Shown here: positions 22,289 through 33,817 of the stretch, in pieces
Numbering within the stretch: the stretch's first letter is position 1
Layout: each line of letters opens with the position of its first letter
Assembly (NCBI GenBank): GCA_014529385.2
Contig: CM043965.1
Span: 59,483,433-59,547,432, forward strand
DNA length: 64,000 nucleotides
Reading direction: 5' to 3'
Source: Adiantum capillus-veneris
Lineage: Eukaryota; Streptophyta; Polypodiopsida; Polypodiales; Pteridaceae
The notes under the pieces: model-generated
The model's input: the letters and a program-made list of their open reading frames with translations, nothing else
Database searches by the model: none
What the model was told of the DNA's origin: nothing
Program-made: the position numbers and the translations under genes

Positions 22289-22589
22289 TGTTGGGGTATA
22301 GGTGCCTGTGCCTTGCCCGGGCGCCCAGAGTCTGGGCGCCCACTGACTTGTATACCTTATACAGAGCATAAGTGTATAGGGGGCTGCTCACTTTTTTGAG
22401 TCTCCCCACCCATATCTGTGTGTCGTGTGTCTCCTTTTCTCTCTCACTCTCCGTCTGTGGTGCTCTCCAATCCCCTGCACCATTATATAGGCAATCCCTT
22501 GGGACTTTGCCCTAGTTGGACTCCTCGTTCCACATCGCCTAGCCCGGCCCTGCCCTTGTCTAGTCCGGCCTTGCTGGTGTCCTGACACA
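22289..22589 (+). mobile_element. Copia 3' LTR, about 300 bp
   Basis: It starts TGTTGGGGTATAGG after the polypurine tract and ends in CTGACACA. A GC-rich inverted repeat (GGGCGCCCAGAGTCTGGGCGCCC, an 11-bp arm type) lies near 22,319-22,341, and a TATA-like CATTATATAGGC near 22,481. The 5' LTR was not found in the window. The exact right edge (22,587 or 22,589) is uncertain. Confidence 0.75.
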
Positions 22590-23945
22590 TTGCAAAACAT
22601 AGATTTAACTAGGAGTTTTAAAGATTGTTTGGAAATGACCGGAAACCAAGATGGATCTTCTTGGGGTCAATTTGATTCAAAGGCCTGTCCATTGAGAGGA
22701 TTCTCTTGGGAAACTTGACAAAGATTAGCCTCTTTTGGCTAGGGCAGCATACCAGCAAGTTGTTATACCTAGGTCATTCATGCCTGAGGGATAAGGGATG
22801 AATGGGTTTGTTTTATTTTTGCCCGGCCGGGTGAAGTACCCGCGGTTTCTAATTGGAAATCGGCCATAATCTGGGTATGGCCTGATGCCAATAGCCGGAT
22901 GAGAAGGTCATACTCAGAGAGGATGATGTGAATTTAATTAAGGAAATTTGTTCGATTTGGTTTCTTAAAAAGGAACTGGAAAGGATAGGAATATAGAGGC
23001 TATCCTGTGCATCTATCACCAGATGGTGCTATACCTCTCGAAATAAAATGCTTAGGAAGGAATTATAAAATTACTTGATGAGCCTTTCCCAAACACTTAG
23101 TTCTGGGAAATATTGTGAAGGTGCTGCCATTTTGATGGCTTGTAACCGATTATCTTGGTCCTGAATGGGAGGCAAGATGAATTGATTGAAACTAAATGTG
23201 TTGCATGATTAGTTAGGAAACTAGTTACAAGCTAATTATAGCATATAAAGGAAAGGAAATGAATTTAAAAGTTTCAAAATAAAGATCTGGTGGGAACAAC
23301 CAAATGAATTTTCCTGAACGAGGGTATGCAACAGATTGCATGCTGCTTGTTATCTGATGATGTCTGATAGACTAATGTCTTCCTGATTTTGTAGTAGTTA
23401 AGTACTACCTTAGGAAGGGATTTTCATGAAATGGTTCGGTGGGTGGGCGGATCTAGAGGGTCAGATGGCTGGATGTTGATTTAAAATTTTATGTTAAACG
23501 CTAGGACTACGTGGGATAAAAATGGGTAATCGGGGACGAGTGAGACCAGGTAGGATTGCAAGATCCCTCTTCTTAGGGGAAAGTGATATCTGTCGTGCCT
23601 GCTTGTCAGGAAAAAGGGGTTATCGCATGAACCAAGGGAGAACAAGAAAGCAAGAACAGATCCTCAAGCTGAAGATCAAGAGAATCAAGACTAAGGACCA
23701 CAATTTTGGGTGCAAAAACTTGTCAAGGATAGATTGATTATGAGAAGCGGATAGAATCGTTGAATGAAGGGATGTACCCCCTTGGGTTGGCATTTGAGAT
23801 AAACCAGAGTCCTGTCTGAGTGTCGGTCCCAAGTGAAACGGATACCTACAGATAGATCTACGTCATTCCCTGGAACGTTCTGGAGGACTGAGGGAGGTGA
23901 GTAGGGTTGAGTCTGGGTATGGCCCTCACAGAACTCCAAATTTAA
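22590..23945. other. Unassigned spacer
   Basis: No recognised domain or terminus. The plus-strand frame 23,522-23,737 is basic (RKQEQILKLKIKRIKTKDHN) but matches no family I recognise and may be chance. Confidence 0.4.
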
Positions 23946-23949
23946 TACA

Positions 23950-25745
23950 TTCTCAAGCTACATTAACAATTTTGGCAAAAGCCTGCATCCCATTAAATCA
24001 AGTAAATGTACACCGAGTCAACCCATGGAGTATGGCAGGAGGCTCAAGATCAATTTTGAGCCTAGATGTACATCTGGGTGCTAGCAATCTAAAGTTGACA
24101 AGAGTTGCAAGATGGAGCCTAAATTACATTGCAGAGGCACCCATCAAGTTTGCTGGGAGGATGGAGCCTAGATGTACACCTAGGTGCTAGAAAAAGTTTA
24201 CAAGAGTTGCAAGATGGAGCCTAAGTTACATTGCAGAGGCATTCATGGAATTTGGTAGGAGGATGGAGCCTAGATTTACATCTAAGTGCTAGAAATCAAT
24301 AGCTCACAAGAGTTGCAAGACGGATCTCAAGTTATATTGAATCAACCTATGGAGGATGATAGGAGCTCCAACTTAAGTTAGAGCCTAGATGTACATCTAA
24401 GTGCTAGAAATCTAAAGTTGACAAGAGTTACAAGATGGGGCCTAAGTTACATTGCAGAGGCATCCATGGAGTTTGGTAGGAGGATGAATTTTAGATGTAC
24501 ATCTAAGTGCTATAAATCTATAGCTCACAAGAGTTGCAAGATGGATCTCAAGTTATATTGAATCAACCGAGGGAGGATGGTAGGAGGATCAAGATCAAGT
24601 TAGAGCCTATATGTACATCTTAGTGCTAGAAATCTAAAGCTGACAAGATTTGCAAGATGGAGCCTAAGCTACATTGCAGAGGCACCCATGGTTTGGTAGG
24701 AGGATGGAGCCTATATGTACATCTGAGTTCTAGAAATCTATAGCTCACAAGAGTTGCAAGATGGATTTCAAGTTATATTGAATCAACCCATGGAGGATGG
24801 TAGGAGGCTCGAGCTCAAGTTTGATCCTAGATGTACATCTAAGTGCTAGAAATCTAAAGCTGGCAAGAGTTGCAAGATGGAGCCTAAGTTACATTGAGGC
24901 AGCCATGGAGTTTGGTAGGAGAGGCTTAACTGATGTTGGAACCTAGATGTACATCTAGAAATTTTTCAATGACAAGAGTTGCAAGATGGATCCCAAGCTA
25001 CATTGAATCAACCCATGGAGGATGGTAGGAGGTTCTAGCTCAAATTAATTTAAGCCTAGATGTAGATCTAAGTGCTAGAAATCTAAAGATGACAAGAATT
25101 GCAAGATGGATCCCAGGTTACATTGAGTCAACCCATGGAGTATGGTAGGAGGCTCTAACTCAAATATGAGCCTAGATGTAGATGTAAGTGCTAGAAATCT
25201 AAAGATGACAAATCAAGATGGATTCCAAGTTACATTGAGTCACCCATGGTGTTTGGTGGAAAGTTTGAAATGATGTTGGAGCCTATATGTACATCTATGT
25301 GCTAGAAATCTATAGCTAGCAAGAGTTTCAAGATGGATTCCTCCTTACATTGATTCAACCCATGGAGGATGGTAGGAGGCTCAAACTAAAATCTGAGCTT
25401 AGACGTACATCTAAGTGCTAGAAATACTTAGCTAACAAGAGTTTCACGATGAAGCCCAAGTTACATAGAGGTAACCATGGAATTTGGTAGGAGGCTCGAA
25501 CTCAAGTTTGAGCCTAGGTGTATATCCAAGTGTTAGAAATCTATACTTGTGACACTGGTTGCAAGATGGATCCCAAGTTTCATGGAGGCACCCATGAATT
25601 TGGTAGAAGGTTCAAACTCAAGAATGAGCATAGATGTACATTCAAGTGCTAGAAATCTACAACCATCAAGAGCTGCGAGGAAAAACCCAAGCTATGTTGA
25701 AGTAGCCTTGAATTTGGAAAGAGACTCAAATTGAATTTTGAGCTG
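23950..25745. repeat. Satellite of about 110 bp with dimeric higher-order structure, about 16 monomers
   Basis: AGAGTTGCAAGATGG recurs at about 24,101, 24,203, 24,309, 24,425, 24,530, 24,646, 24,750, 24,866, 24,975 and 25,095 and then less regularly to 25,670. From 24,203 to about 25,095 a short A monomer (102-109 bp, TTACATTGCAGAGGC) mostly alternates with a longer B monomer (about 116-120 bp, TATTGAATCAACC...GGTAGGAGGCTC), giving a repeat unit near 220 bp. Each monomer contains AGCCTAGATGTACATCTAAG and GTGCTAGAAATCTA. The B monomer carries a degenerate GGCTC..AAGTTTGAGCC core shared with the array at 27.4-30.1 kb. Confidence 0.92.
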
Positions 25746-26520
25746 CATTATACATTTAAAAAGTTGCAAGTTGGAGTCAAAGTAATGATGAGATTTACAT
25801 CAAACCTAAGTTTCCTTGAATGACCTATCTAAAAAGTCAGAACTTACAAGAAGGTGAGGCTTCAAAGTAGTTTCATGAGTGGCTCTAACTTAAGTTCAAG
25901 CCTAGTTAATATGAGTATAAGTGGCCGTAGAGAAAATTCTATGACAATTAATACTTGATGGACATTCAAAATACAATGAGGTTTTTGTCCTAGTTGTTTA
26001 TCTGTAAAACGAGTCTTGGTGATTATGGTCCTGTTGTTTTACCTGTTGTAGTAGGAAAATTTTACATGTATAAAGGTTCCAAGAAAGGGGTTAAGTAAGA
26101 GTTTTGGTGAATGTGGGTCCCTCACTCATTGATCCTAAGAGGTTTTAGCCAAAGGAAGTCAAAACTATGTCCAACTTGTGTGTATTTTTTCCAAAAAAAC
26201 TCTAAAAAACTAGTACTAGATACCCCTAACTTTGTCAAATTGTTTGACCCCCTAAAACGTCATTTTTTCAAGAACTGTAGAGCCTCTCTCAAGCTAGAGG
26301 CTCACAAAAAAAGTTTTTCAATTGGACTCCATATGTGAAAGTTATGTTGATTTGTGCGAAAAGTTTTTTTTTCCACGTTTTTAAACCATTGTGAAAACCC
26401 TTTAGTTTTGGTCCACACATGTGTGTTTGCTAATCCAGCCTTGGTAGGGTTGGTGAGAAAAGCTAAAAAAAACTTTTTAATACTTTTGAAACATTCTTTA
26501 TTATAATACGTTTGGGTTTT
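25746..26520. other. Unassigned spacer after the satellite
   Basis: AT-rich sequence. A frame at 26,111-26,338 has no recognisable domain. No repeat structure was seen. Confidence 0.4.
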
Positions 26521-26529
26521 TCTATAGAC

Positions 26530-26820
26530 CATGATCGACGATGGTGCGATAGGTGAGGTTCTTTACTCTCACGTCTCCCGTGTCTCCCTCGCCTCTGCAC
26601 ATCCACTCCTGGTCCCACAAGGCTCTTTCTCACACGTCTACATTAATTCTCTATCTCTCTCTTCTATATTAAAATAGGATTTGGATTTTCTTGCAGACTG
26701 TGATAAAGCCGACAATGGCATGATAGGTAAGGTTTTTTACTCCCGCATCTCCCTCTCCTCTATGTATCTATTGGCAGTCCCAAAAGGCTATTTCTCACAC
26801 TTCTTCATTAACTCTCTCTC
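26530..26820. repeat. Diverged tandem duplication, about 172-bp spacing
   Basis: The block GACGATGGTGCGATAGGTGAGG (21-bp type motif at 26,533) with CACAAGGCTCTTTCTCACAC is repeated at about 26,708 as GACAATGGCATGATAGGTAA with CAAAAGGCTATTTCTCACAC. The second copy runs into a CT microsatellite (26,816-26,850). Confidence 0.75.
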
Positions 26821-26950
26821 TCTCTCTTGCGCTCTCTCTCTCTCTCTTTGATTGCAGGTGGAGATCAATTATAGTATTTGTTTTCAGACTTTGAATGTTG
26901 AATTTCAAATTTGAAAGGCTTATCCAGGTGCACCTCTCTCTCTCTCTCTC
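26816..26950. repeat. CT microsatellites
   Basis: Short CT runs at 26,816-26,850 and 26,934-26,950 in a pyrimidine-rich stretch that continues to about 27,260. Confidence 0.85.
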
Positions 26951-27359
26951 GTGTGTGAGATACCTTCTTCTAATCTTTGTGTGTCATTATTCTTAACTCC
27001 TATTAATCACTCCCTAATCTCTTTGTGTAATCTTCCTTGGCTCCTCTTAATTACTCCCTCCCCTCCTCTTAATCTCTCCTAAAACTACATTAATCTAAAT
27101 TTCATTCTACCAACCATTGTAACTTGTCTTTTGAGATTACATTCCTAGGTCCTAAACTTCTACTCTCCTCTACTCTAATCTTTGAGATATTGTTCTCAAA
27201 TACTAACCTTTTTCTCTCTTCTAATCTATTGTCCTTTTTCAATTTTGAATGTATCTCAAAATTCACTCTTAAATCTCATTCTAGGGTGAAAGCATGTTAA
27301 CCTGTCATGCTTTTTCATGTTAACCTGTCATTTCAAAAATTCTAGCATGATAGGGTTGC

Positions 27360-30130
27360 CTCATGCAAGTGCTTGAGACTTAACCAAGGCCAGAGAATAA
27401 TAGATCTAGGATTGAACTTAAGTTTGAGCCTCAAATACATGTGTGTTAGTGTAGCACGAGGGTTCAAAGATAGCCTCATTAGATCCTTGGCTACCGATGG
27501 CAAGAGGCTCAAACTTAAGTTTAAGCTATTCTTAAGTTTGAGCCATTCATGTATATGCTAGTGTAGTGCTATTGTGCAATGCTACTTGCATGATATTCTT
27601 GAGGCTACTACCAAGGGCATATAATAACACCTTGGAAAACACCATATTAGTGAGTTTCTGCGTTTTCTAAATCCCACTTTCAAAACAAGCTTAAGATTTG
27701 ACCAGATGGGTAAATCTTAGACAAAGTTTTGAGAGCATGGCTCGGAAGAACTTTTCAAGTACTACCTTGTGGAAGTCTTTGGCTTTAAAAAATACTTTGA
27801 GATTTGTCCATATGGACAAATATTCAAGACATTGGTGATTCCCAAATTGGCTCTAAAGTCTCAAACTCTCTAATATGGTGTTTGGACTTGAACTTAAGTT
27901 CAAGCCTCAACTTTCTATGCATACTCCTTACATCCTTGTAGCTACCAATGGCAAGATCCTTGCTTGCATATGCTAGTGTAGCCCTACTATGCAAGGACAC
28001 TGCCTCATGACATCCTTGTGGATATCAAGGACATGGAGAAATATCTTTAGGGTCAAACTGAAGTTTGAGACTCATCGGTATATGGTAGTGTTGCACTAGG
28101 GTGCAAGGCTAGCCTCCTAACATCCTTCTAGCTACCAAGGGCATAGAATAACATATTTAAGCTCAAAATCAAGTTTGAGCCTCATTTGCATTTTCTATTG
28201 TAGCACTAGGTGTAAGACTAGCCTCATGAAATCCTTGTGCAAAAAAATGGGAAGAGGCTTGAAATTAAGTACAGACCTTGCCTACATATGTCAGTATAGC
28301 ACTACCATGCAAGTCTAGCTTCATGAAATCCTTGTGAATACTGAAGGAAAAGAAAAACACTTCAAGGTTCAAACTTAAGTTTGAGCCTTAACTACATAAG
28401 CTATTGTATCACCAGGAAGTAAGGCTAACCTCGTCCTTTTGAGATACTAATTCCAAGAGGCTCGAACTTAAGTTTGATCCTCACTTTCATAGGCTAGTGT
28501 AGCACTAGAATGCAAGGCTAGCCTAATGACATCCTTGTGGCTACCATTAGCATAGAATAGCACCTTAGGCTTGAGCCTTAGTTCAAGACTCATTTGCATA
28601 TGCTAGTGTTAGCACTAGGATGCAAAGCTTGGCTCATGTCATCCTTGTGGCTACTAAGGGCAAGAGGCTCAAACTTAAGATTTAGCCTTGCCTCCATATG
28701 CCAATATAGCACTACCAAAAGTCTAGCTTCATGACATCCTTGTGGATACCAAGGGAGAGCAACACCTTTAGGTTCAAACTTAAGTTTGAGCCTCAATTGC
28801 ATATTCTATTGTAGCACTAGTGTGTAAGGCTAGCCTCATGACATCCTTGTGGCTACTTAGGGAAATAGGCTCGAACCTCGCCTACATATGCTAGTATAGA
28901 AAGTCTAGCTTAATGAAATCCTTATGGATACTTAGGAAAAGAGGTTGGAACTTAAGTTCAAACCTCTCCTACATATGCTAGTATAGCAAGTCTAGCTTTA
29001 TGACATCCTTGTGGCTACTTAGGGAAAGAGAATCGAACTTCAGTTCAAACCTCTTCTACATATGCTAGTATGGCAAGTCTAGCTTAATGACATCCTTTTA
29101 GATACCAAGTGAATAGAAAAACACTTATTGGCTTAAACTTAAGTTTGAGCCTCAATTTAAGTTGTTACTGTAGTGCTAGTGTGTAAGGCTAGCCTCATGA
29201 CATCTGGGTGGCTACCAATGCCAAGCAACTTGAACTTAAGTTCTTGATCCTCACTTGTATATACTAGAGTATAACCAACATGCGAGGATATCTTAATGAT
29301 ATCTTTGTGGCTACTCGGGGGTATAGAATAACACCTTTAGCCTCGATCTTAAGTTCAAGCCTCAAGTGCATATTCTTTAGCACTAGGATGCAAGGCTTGC
29401 CTCATGACATCCTTGTGGCTACTAAGGGCAAGGCTCGAACTTAAGTTCAAGCCTTTCCTACGTATGTAGCCTTATTTTCATATGCTATTGTAGCACCACT
29501 AGGTGTAAGTCTAGACTCATGAAATCCTTGTAGCTACTAAAGGCAAGAGGCTCAAACTTAAGTTTGAGCCTTGTCTACATATGTTAGTATATAGCACTAT
29601 CATGAAAATCTAGCTTCATGAAGTCCTTTTAGGATTAATGCAAGAATAGAAAAACACTTAGGCTTGTACTTAAGTCTAGCCTCATGACATCCTTGTGGTT
29701 ACAAATACCAAGAGGCTCAAACTTAAGTTTTATCCTCACTTTCATATTTGAGTGAAGCACTAGCATGAAAAATTAGTTTGATGAGATACTTGTGGCTACC
29801 AAGGGCACTGAATATCACCTTTAGGCTCGAGCTGAAGTTTGAGCCTCAAGTGAATATGTTGCAAGATTAGCCTCAAGGGAATAAAACATGACTATTAGGA
29901 TCAAACTTAAGTTTGAGATTCCTCTCCATATGCTAATGTAGCACTAGGGTGCACGCCTAGCCTCATGACAGCCTTCGGGCTATAAAAATCATAGAGCTTT
30001 ACTTTTAAGCTCAAATTTAGTGTAGCACTAACTTTAAAGGCTACCATCATGACATCCTTGTGGCTAGCAAGGGCACAAAACAACACCTTTTGGCTCAAAC
30101 TTAAGTTCGAGCCTCACCTACACATGCTGG
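27360..30130. repeat. About 104-bp satellite with a palindromic core, about 26 diverged copies
   Basis: CATCCTTGTGGCTAC(C/T)AAGG recurs about every 100 bp, joined to GGCTCAAACTT/AAGTTTGAGCC, then CATATGCTAGTGTAGCACTA and GCAAGGCTAGCCTCATGA. The central part, GGCTCAAACTT followed by its exact complement, is a perfect 22-bp palindrome in the copy at 29,549-29,570 and nearly perfect in others (about 28,367, 28,768 and 29,132). Related fragments occur at 31,370-31,620 and 39,540-40,300, outside the main array. Confidence 0.92.
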
Positions 30131-30212
30131 TATATTTTTTAAAATTTATTATTAAACTTAAACCTGTGCTCCTTGGTTAGGTTCCACAATTGTTCTTTTT
30201 GTTGTTTCAAGA

Positions 30213-31296
30213 ATGGAGGCTACTAATGTACCAAATATACCGGAGCATGGTGAACAAGGCTTCACACTCAATGTTCTTGGAATGTCCACTCAAGCCAAAA
30301 CTACTGGTCCAAGAATAAAGGTTGAAAAGGCCTTTGAATTAACAAAAGAAGAAGGAGTGAAGTGGTTTGTGGATACCTACAATACAGATGCAGACTATAA
30401 GGTGAAATCTATCCATATTTGTCACAAGGTGATATGGCTACTTATTGGAGAGACCATGAAGGAAAACAAGTTTTGACTATCATTGGGCACTTTTCATGTA
30501 GTAGACATGAATGGTAGAAACTAGAAAAAGAAAATTCTATTGTAAAATTAGGATTGAAGATCTCCAACTTTACTAATCAAGAAGACTTATGTGTGGATTG
30601 TCTAGAAGACCTAGTGAAGGCAGTGAAACATGCAAAGTGAGCCTTGATCTTACCAAAGAAACTTGTACCTACAAAGAAACCAATAGGGGCACTATCTAAG
30701 AAAGTTGTGGAAAAGACAGTCCTTTTGGGATTAATGAAGTCTTCAGCATTGACGTGACAAGGTTTTTTCCTGGTCCATCAAACTATGTGTACGGAAGATT
30801 GAATCTAGATTGGGTCAAAATTTTGACTTTAGAATTCATTCAAGAACCAAACCAAGAGGAGATATTGGAAATTTTGATGCCTTGTGATACTTCCAAAACA
30901 AATCCTCTTGACAAACTTGCCAAAGAGGATGTTCACAATGTTGACTATTGGATCATCTCTAGAAAACACTCCATTAGTGATGCAAAATGTTTGCAGGGTG
31001 AAAAAGTTGCAAAGGTTACCCCTCAATTGCGTCAACAATTCAAATATAGACAATCAAAGATTATTCTCAATTGCCCACCAAAGATCTCTCGCAAAATCTC
31101 CAAAGATATGAATCTATTTGTTGCAAAGTCAATGCATAAGGAGCTGTTTCTTGACCAACTTATGCATAAGGAGCCATTTCTCGACCAACTTATGCAAGCA
31201 GGAGCACAATGGCATGCAAATGGTTGTCCTTCTAAGCCACCACCTGGTGTCAACCAAACCAAGAAGGACTTTGAGTCTTGGAAGGTACTTGTTTAA
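30213..31296 (+). pseudogene. Unrecognised decayed protein-coding tract 1
   Basis: Three stretches read like real protein on the plus strand: an ATG-started frame 30,213-30,476 (MEATNVPNIPEHGEQGF, ELTKEEGVKWFVDTYN); about 75 codons between 30,530 and 30,750 with one stop (ISNFTNQEDLCVDCLEDLVK, KLVPTKKPIGAL); and a frame to 31,296 (FFPGPSNYVYGRLNLDW, EDVHNVDYWIISRK, PPGVNQTKKDFESWKVLV). An 11-residue segment (MHKEPFLDQL type) is duplicated by a 30-bp tandem repeat at about 31,133-31,192. The sequence ends next to GTACTTG, a possible splice donor. I do not recognise the family. It may be the 5' part of one gene that continues to 42.2 kb. Confidence 0.45.
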
Positions 31297-31369
31297 TTCT
31301 TTGAAAATATGAATGTGAGTCTTTTATCAATATTTATTTGTAAGTGAGAGTCTATCATAGGCTCAAGCA

Positions 31370-31620
31370 TGCCCTCCATGTGCTCATTTAGAACTCAAAG
31401 GGAGGTTTGAACTTAAGCTTCAGTGTCACTTGCATATGAGGATCTAGCACTAACAAGCTTCAGTGGCACTTGCATATGAGGCTCTAGCACTAACAAGCGA
31501 GGCTCGAACTTGAGTTTGAGCCCTACTTACATATGCCCATGTATTTTGGACTTTGCATAGATGCATGTAAGTATATCAAAAAACAATTCATCTAGCATGC
31601 CAGGCTTGAACTTATTAAGT
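31370..31620. repeat. Fragments of the 104-bp satellite family
   Basis: Contains GAACTTGAGTTTGAGCC and CTTGCATATGAGG...TCTAGCACTAACAAG, the latter tandemly duplicated with about 41-bp spacing at about 31,409 and 31,450. The words match the array at 27.4-30.1 kb. Confidence 0.7.
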
Positions 31621-32274
31621 ATGCATCTCAACCGCACAATTTACTGCCTTGTCAATGTTGATGTTGGAATTTTCAATTTTGTAGACCTTTGTTGAGACCA
31701 CAAAGCACACACTTCAAAAGGGTTTTTTTAAGAACGACTTGCATTTGCTTCTTTGTGATGCGGAGTTATTGAAGAACATTAGGAAGAGGATAGGGTGTAG
31801 GAGGGACTCTTTATTTTCTATGAGCTTATGGAGGTGATTAACATTCAGACGAATAGGTGTATGCCATGTGTGCAAGAATGGTGGGTGTGTAAGAGATGTG
31901 TAAGAGTGGTCAAAGGATACACTTTTTCCCCCAAAAAGAAGGTGGACAATTTTATGAGTTTTGGCCTTCCATAACTCCCACATATGATCTCGGATCTGAG
32001 TGGAGATCATAGATAAACCATCTACGCATCAATCTCTTTCCATAGATATGCTACATGATATGGTTTTACTCGCTAGATTTTAAACTATATTTTTGGGCAA
32101 AACTTTGAATTCAAATAAACTAACCATTTTGCCTGTTTGAATTCAAAAGTTGTCCTTTGATCACTTTCTGAATACTAAAGGGTTAACTTCCTTTAACTAT
32201 CAAATGAAAAGGCCCTCCTGGACCATCCTCTTCCTAATGATTGGGTCAAGCTTATGAAACAAGATGCTTGAGGC

Positions 32275-32886
32275 TTGCTATCAAATACAAAGGGAGAAAC
32301 GATGGACGAGGGTTCTAATGAAAATCCTATATTTCTAACTATGAAGGGTGGTCAGGTTCGACAATCACCTGGCACATCAATGCCAGCACCTACATTGTTC
32401 AGGTGCATTTTAGTCCTCAAGAGTAGAGAAGTTCTTGAACTGCAAAATGCAATCTTGGACAAAACCATCTTACTAAAGAAGGGCAAGCATACCCCTCATA
32501 TAATGGACATGGTTGAGATGGCTTGGAAGTTAAAAATAGATCGAGTGTTGAAAGAAGCAATGATATCATTCTTCTTTGATCTCACAAGGGAAAAGTTATC
32601 TTGGGAGCAAGTTTGTGAGAACAATCAAATAAAGAGCTATAGGCAGTACTATGTCAAGGACTCCCTCAATAGAGAAAAGAAGACTCCACCATCGCTTCCA
32701 AAAAGTATGGCGAGTCTCCTTAATCATCTCTACAAAGCTAATATGGGCATAATATCTCAAGATGAGTCTATTCCTTGGAGAATCAAGGGGATGGGCTTTG
32801 ATATGGGGAAGATCAAATGCTTTTTGAATACAAAGCATGTACCTTTTCAATTGGTTGTCTTGGATCTTCATGACACTCAAGAATAG
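32275..32886 (+). CDS. Unrecognised ORF, about 200 codons
   Basis: An open frame with ordinary amino-acid composition ending at a TAG (32,884). An ATG at 32,302 (MDEGSNENPIFLTMKGGQVR) is a plausible start; upstream in-frame codons may belong to an exon after an intron. Readable segments include GKHTPHIMDMVEMAWKLKID, SFFFDLTREKLSWEQVCENN and SYRQYYVKDSLN. I see no known motif, signal peptide or membrane segment. It is 80 bp upstream of the young Copia insertion and in the same orientation as the coding remnants at 30.2-31.3 and 38.6-42.2 kb. It could be an exon of the same gene or a separate gene or element protein. Confidence 0.45.
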   Translation: MLSNTKGETMDEGSNENPIFLTMKGGQVRQSPGTSMPAPTLFRCILVLKSREVLELQNAILDKTILLKKGKHTPHIMDMVEMAWKLKIDRVLKEAMISFFFDLTREKLSWEQVCENNQIKSYRQYYVKDSLNREKKTPPSLPKSMASLLNHLYKANMGIISQDESIPWRIKGMGFDMGKIKCFLNTKHVPFQLVVLDLHDTQE

Positions 32887-32961
32887 CTCTCTACATTTTT
32901 TTTTGTAAATTTGGCACTCAATCTAAACACATTGAATGTAGAATATGAATATTTGCGAGTG

Positions 32962-32966
32962 TGTTT
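32962..32966. repeat. Target-site duplication, left (TGTTT)
   Basis: TGTTT precedes the 5' LTR and the same five bases follow the 3' LTR at 38,501-38,505. Confidence 0.9.
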
Positions 32967-33744
32967 TGTTAAGTATGGAGCCTGATTTACCCTTGTAATT
33001 TTTTGTGGTAAAAGCGTACATTTGTAAGGCCCCCATTATGAGGAGAAGCCATCGTGCGTGAAGGAAAATCACTCACCGGAAACCAAAATTTTCACGGACA
33101 AGAATCAGGGGCAACTTTAAAGGCCTCGGGGGTGGAGGCCCCCGAGACTTTTTTCCGCCGGAATATTCTTTTTCGCCGGAATATAATGGCCGGACGGCGG
33201 CCGAAAAGTGGTCGGAAAACAATCGGTCGGTTGGCCGGTGGCCGGTAGTCAATGGCCGATGGCCGGTGGTCGGAAGTCAATGGCCGGTGGCCGGTGGCCG
33301 AATTCAAAAGCGGACTTGTCTTCTCAAGGGCGGCCACACATGGGCGGATTGGAGGGTCCGATTTGGACTTATTCGCACAAGGGCGGCTACACATGGATGT
33401 CTCTCATAAGAGAGGGCAACCCTTTTGGCCTATAAAAAGAGGCCATTTCTACACACATTTCATAGTGTGTGAAGTTGATGCAACAAGGTGAGTGTGAGGT
33501 GGTGAGAGTTAAGCAAGGCGGGAGCTCCATTAAGGGTATAATCCCTTTGTAAACTACTTCTTGTTTTGAAGTACTAAAGCCATTGAGTGGCTGCTTTCCC
33601 GTGGACGTAGCCCATATTGGGTGAACCACGTATATCGTGTGTACTCTCTCTCTCTCTACTCTATAATCTCGTGTATATAAATCTGTCTCTCTCCATTAAG
33701 TAATCTACTCAATTATCTATTTAGCTACGTCTTATTTCCTAACA
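32967..33744 (+). mobile_element. Copia 5' LTR, 778 bp
   Basis: TG...CA ended, with a TATA box at 33,431 and a GC-rich minisatellite of GGCCGGTGG/TCGGAAGTCAA type words at about 33,190-33,305. Relative to the 3' LTR it carries about 52 extra bp at about 33,127-33,178 that include a GC-rich inverted repeat (CTCGGGGG with CCCCCGAG). Confidence 0.97.
33431..33439 (+). promoter_or_regulatory. TATA box of the Copia 5' LTR
   Basis: GGCCTATAAAAAGAGGCC lies mid-LTR; the 3' LTR has the same box (CCTATAAAAGGAGG) at 38,200. Confidence 0.8.
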
Positions 33745-33747
33745 ACT

Positions 33748-33764
33748 TGTATCAGAGCAAGGTT
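33748..33764 (+). promoter_or_regulatory. Primer-binding site, tRNA-iMet type
   Basis: TTGTATCAGAGCAAGGTT lies 3 bp after the 5' LTR; the core TATCAGAGC matches the initiator tRNA-Met 3' end, with one change from the usual TGGTATCAGAGC. Confidence 0.9.
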
Positions 33765-33817
33765 TGCTCGTAGCTAAATTATCTCAAGGAAAGGATTCCT
33801 TGAATTGAGTGGGAGTT

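Noticed and set aside
33092-33491. Frames on both strands inside the Copia LTR
   Set aside because: They translate the LTR minisatellite and recur in the 3' LTR; there is no sign of a separate LTR gene.
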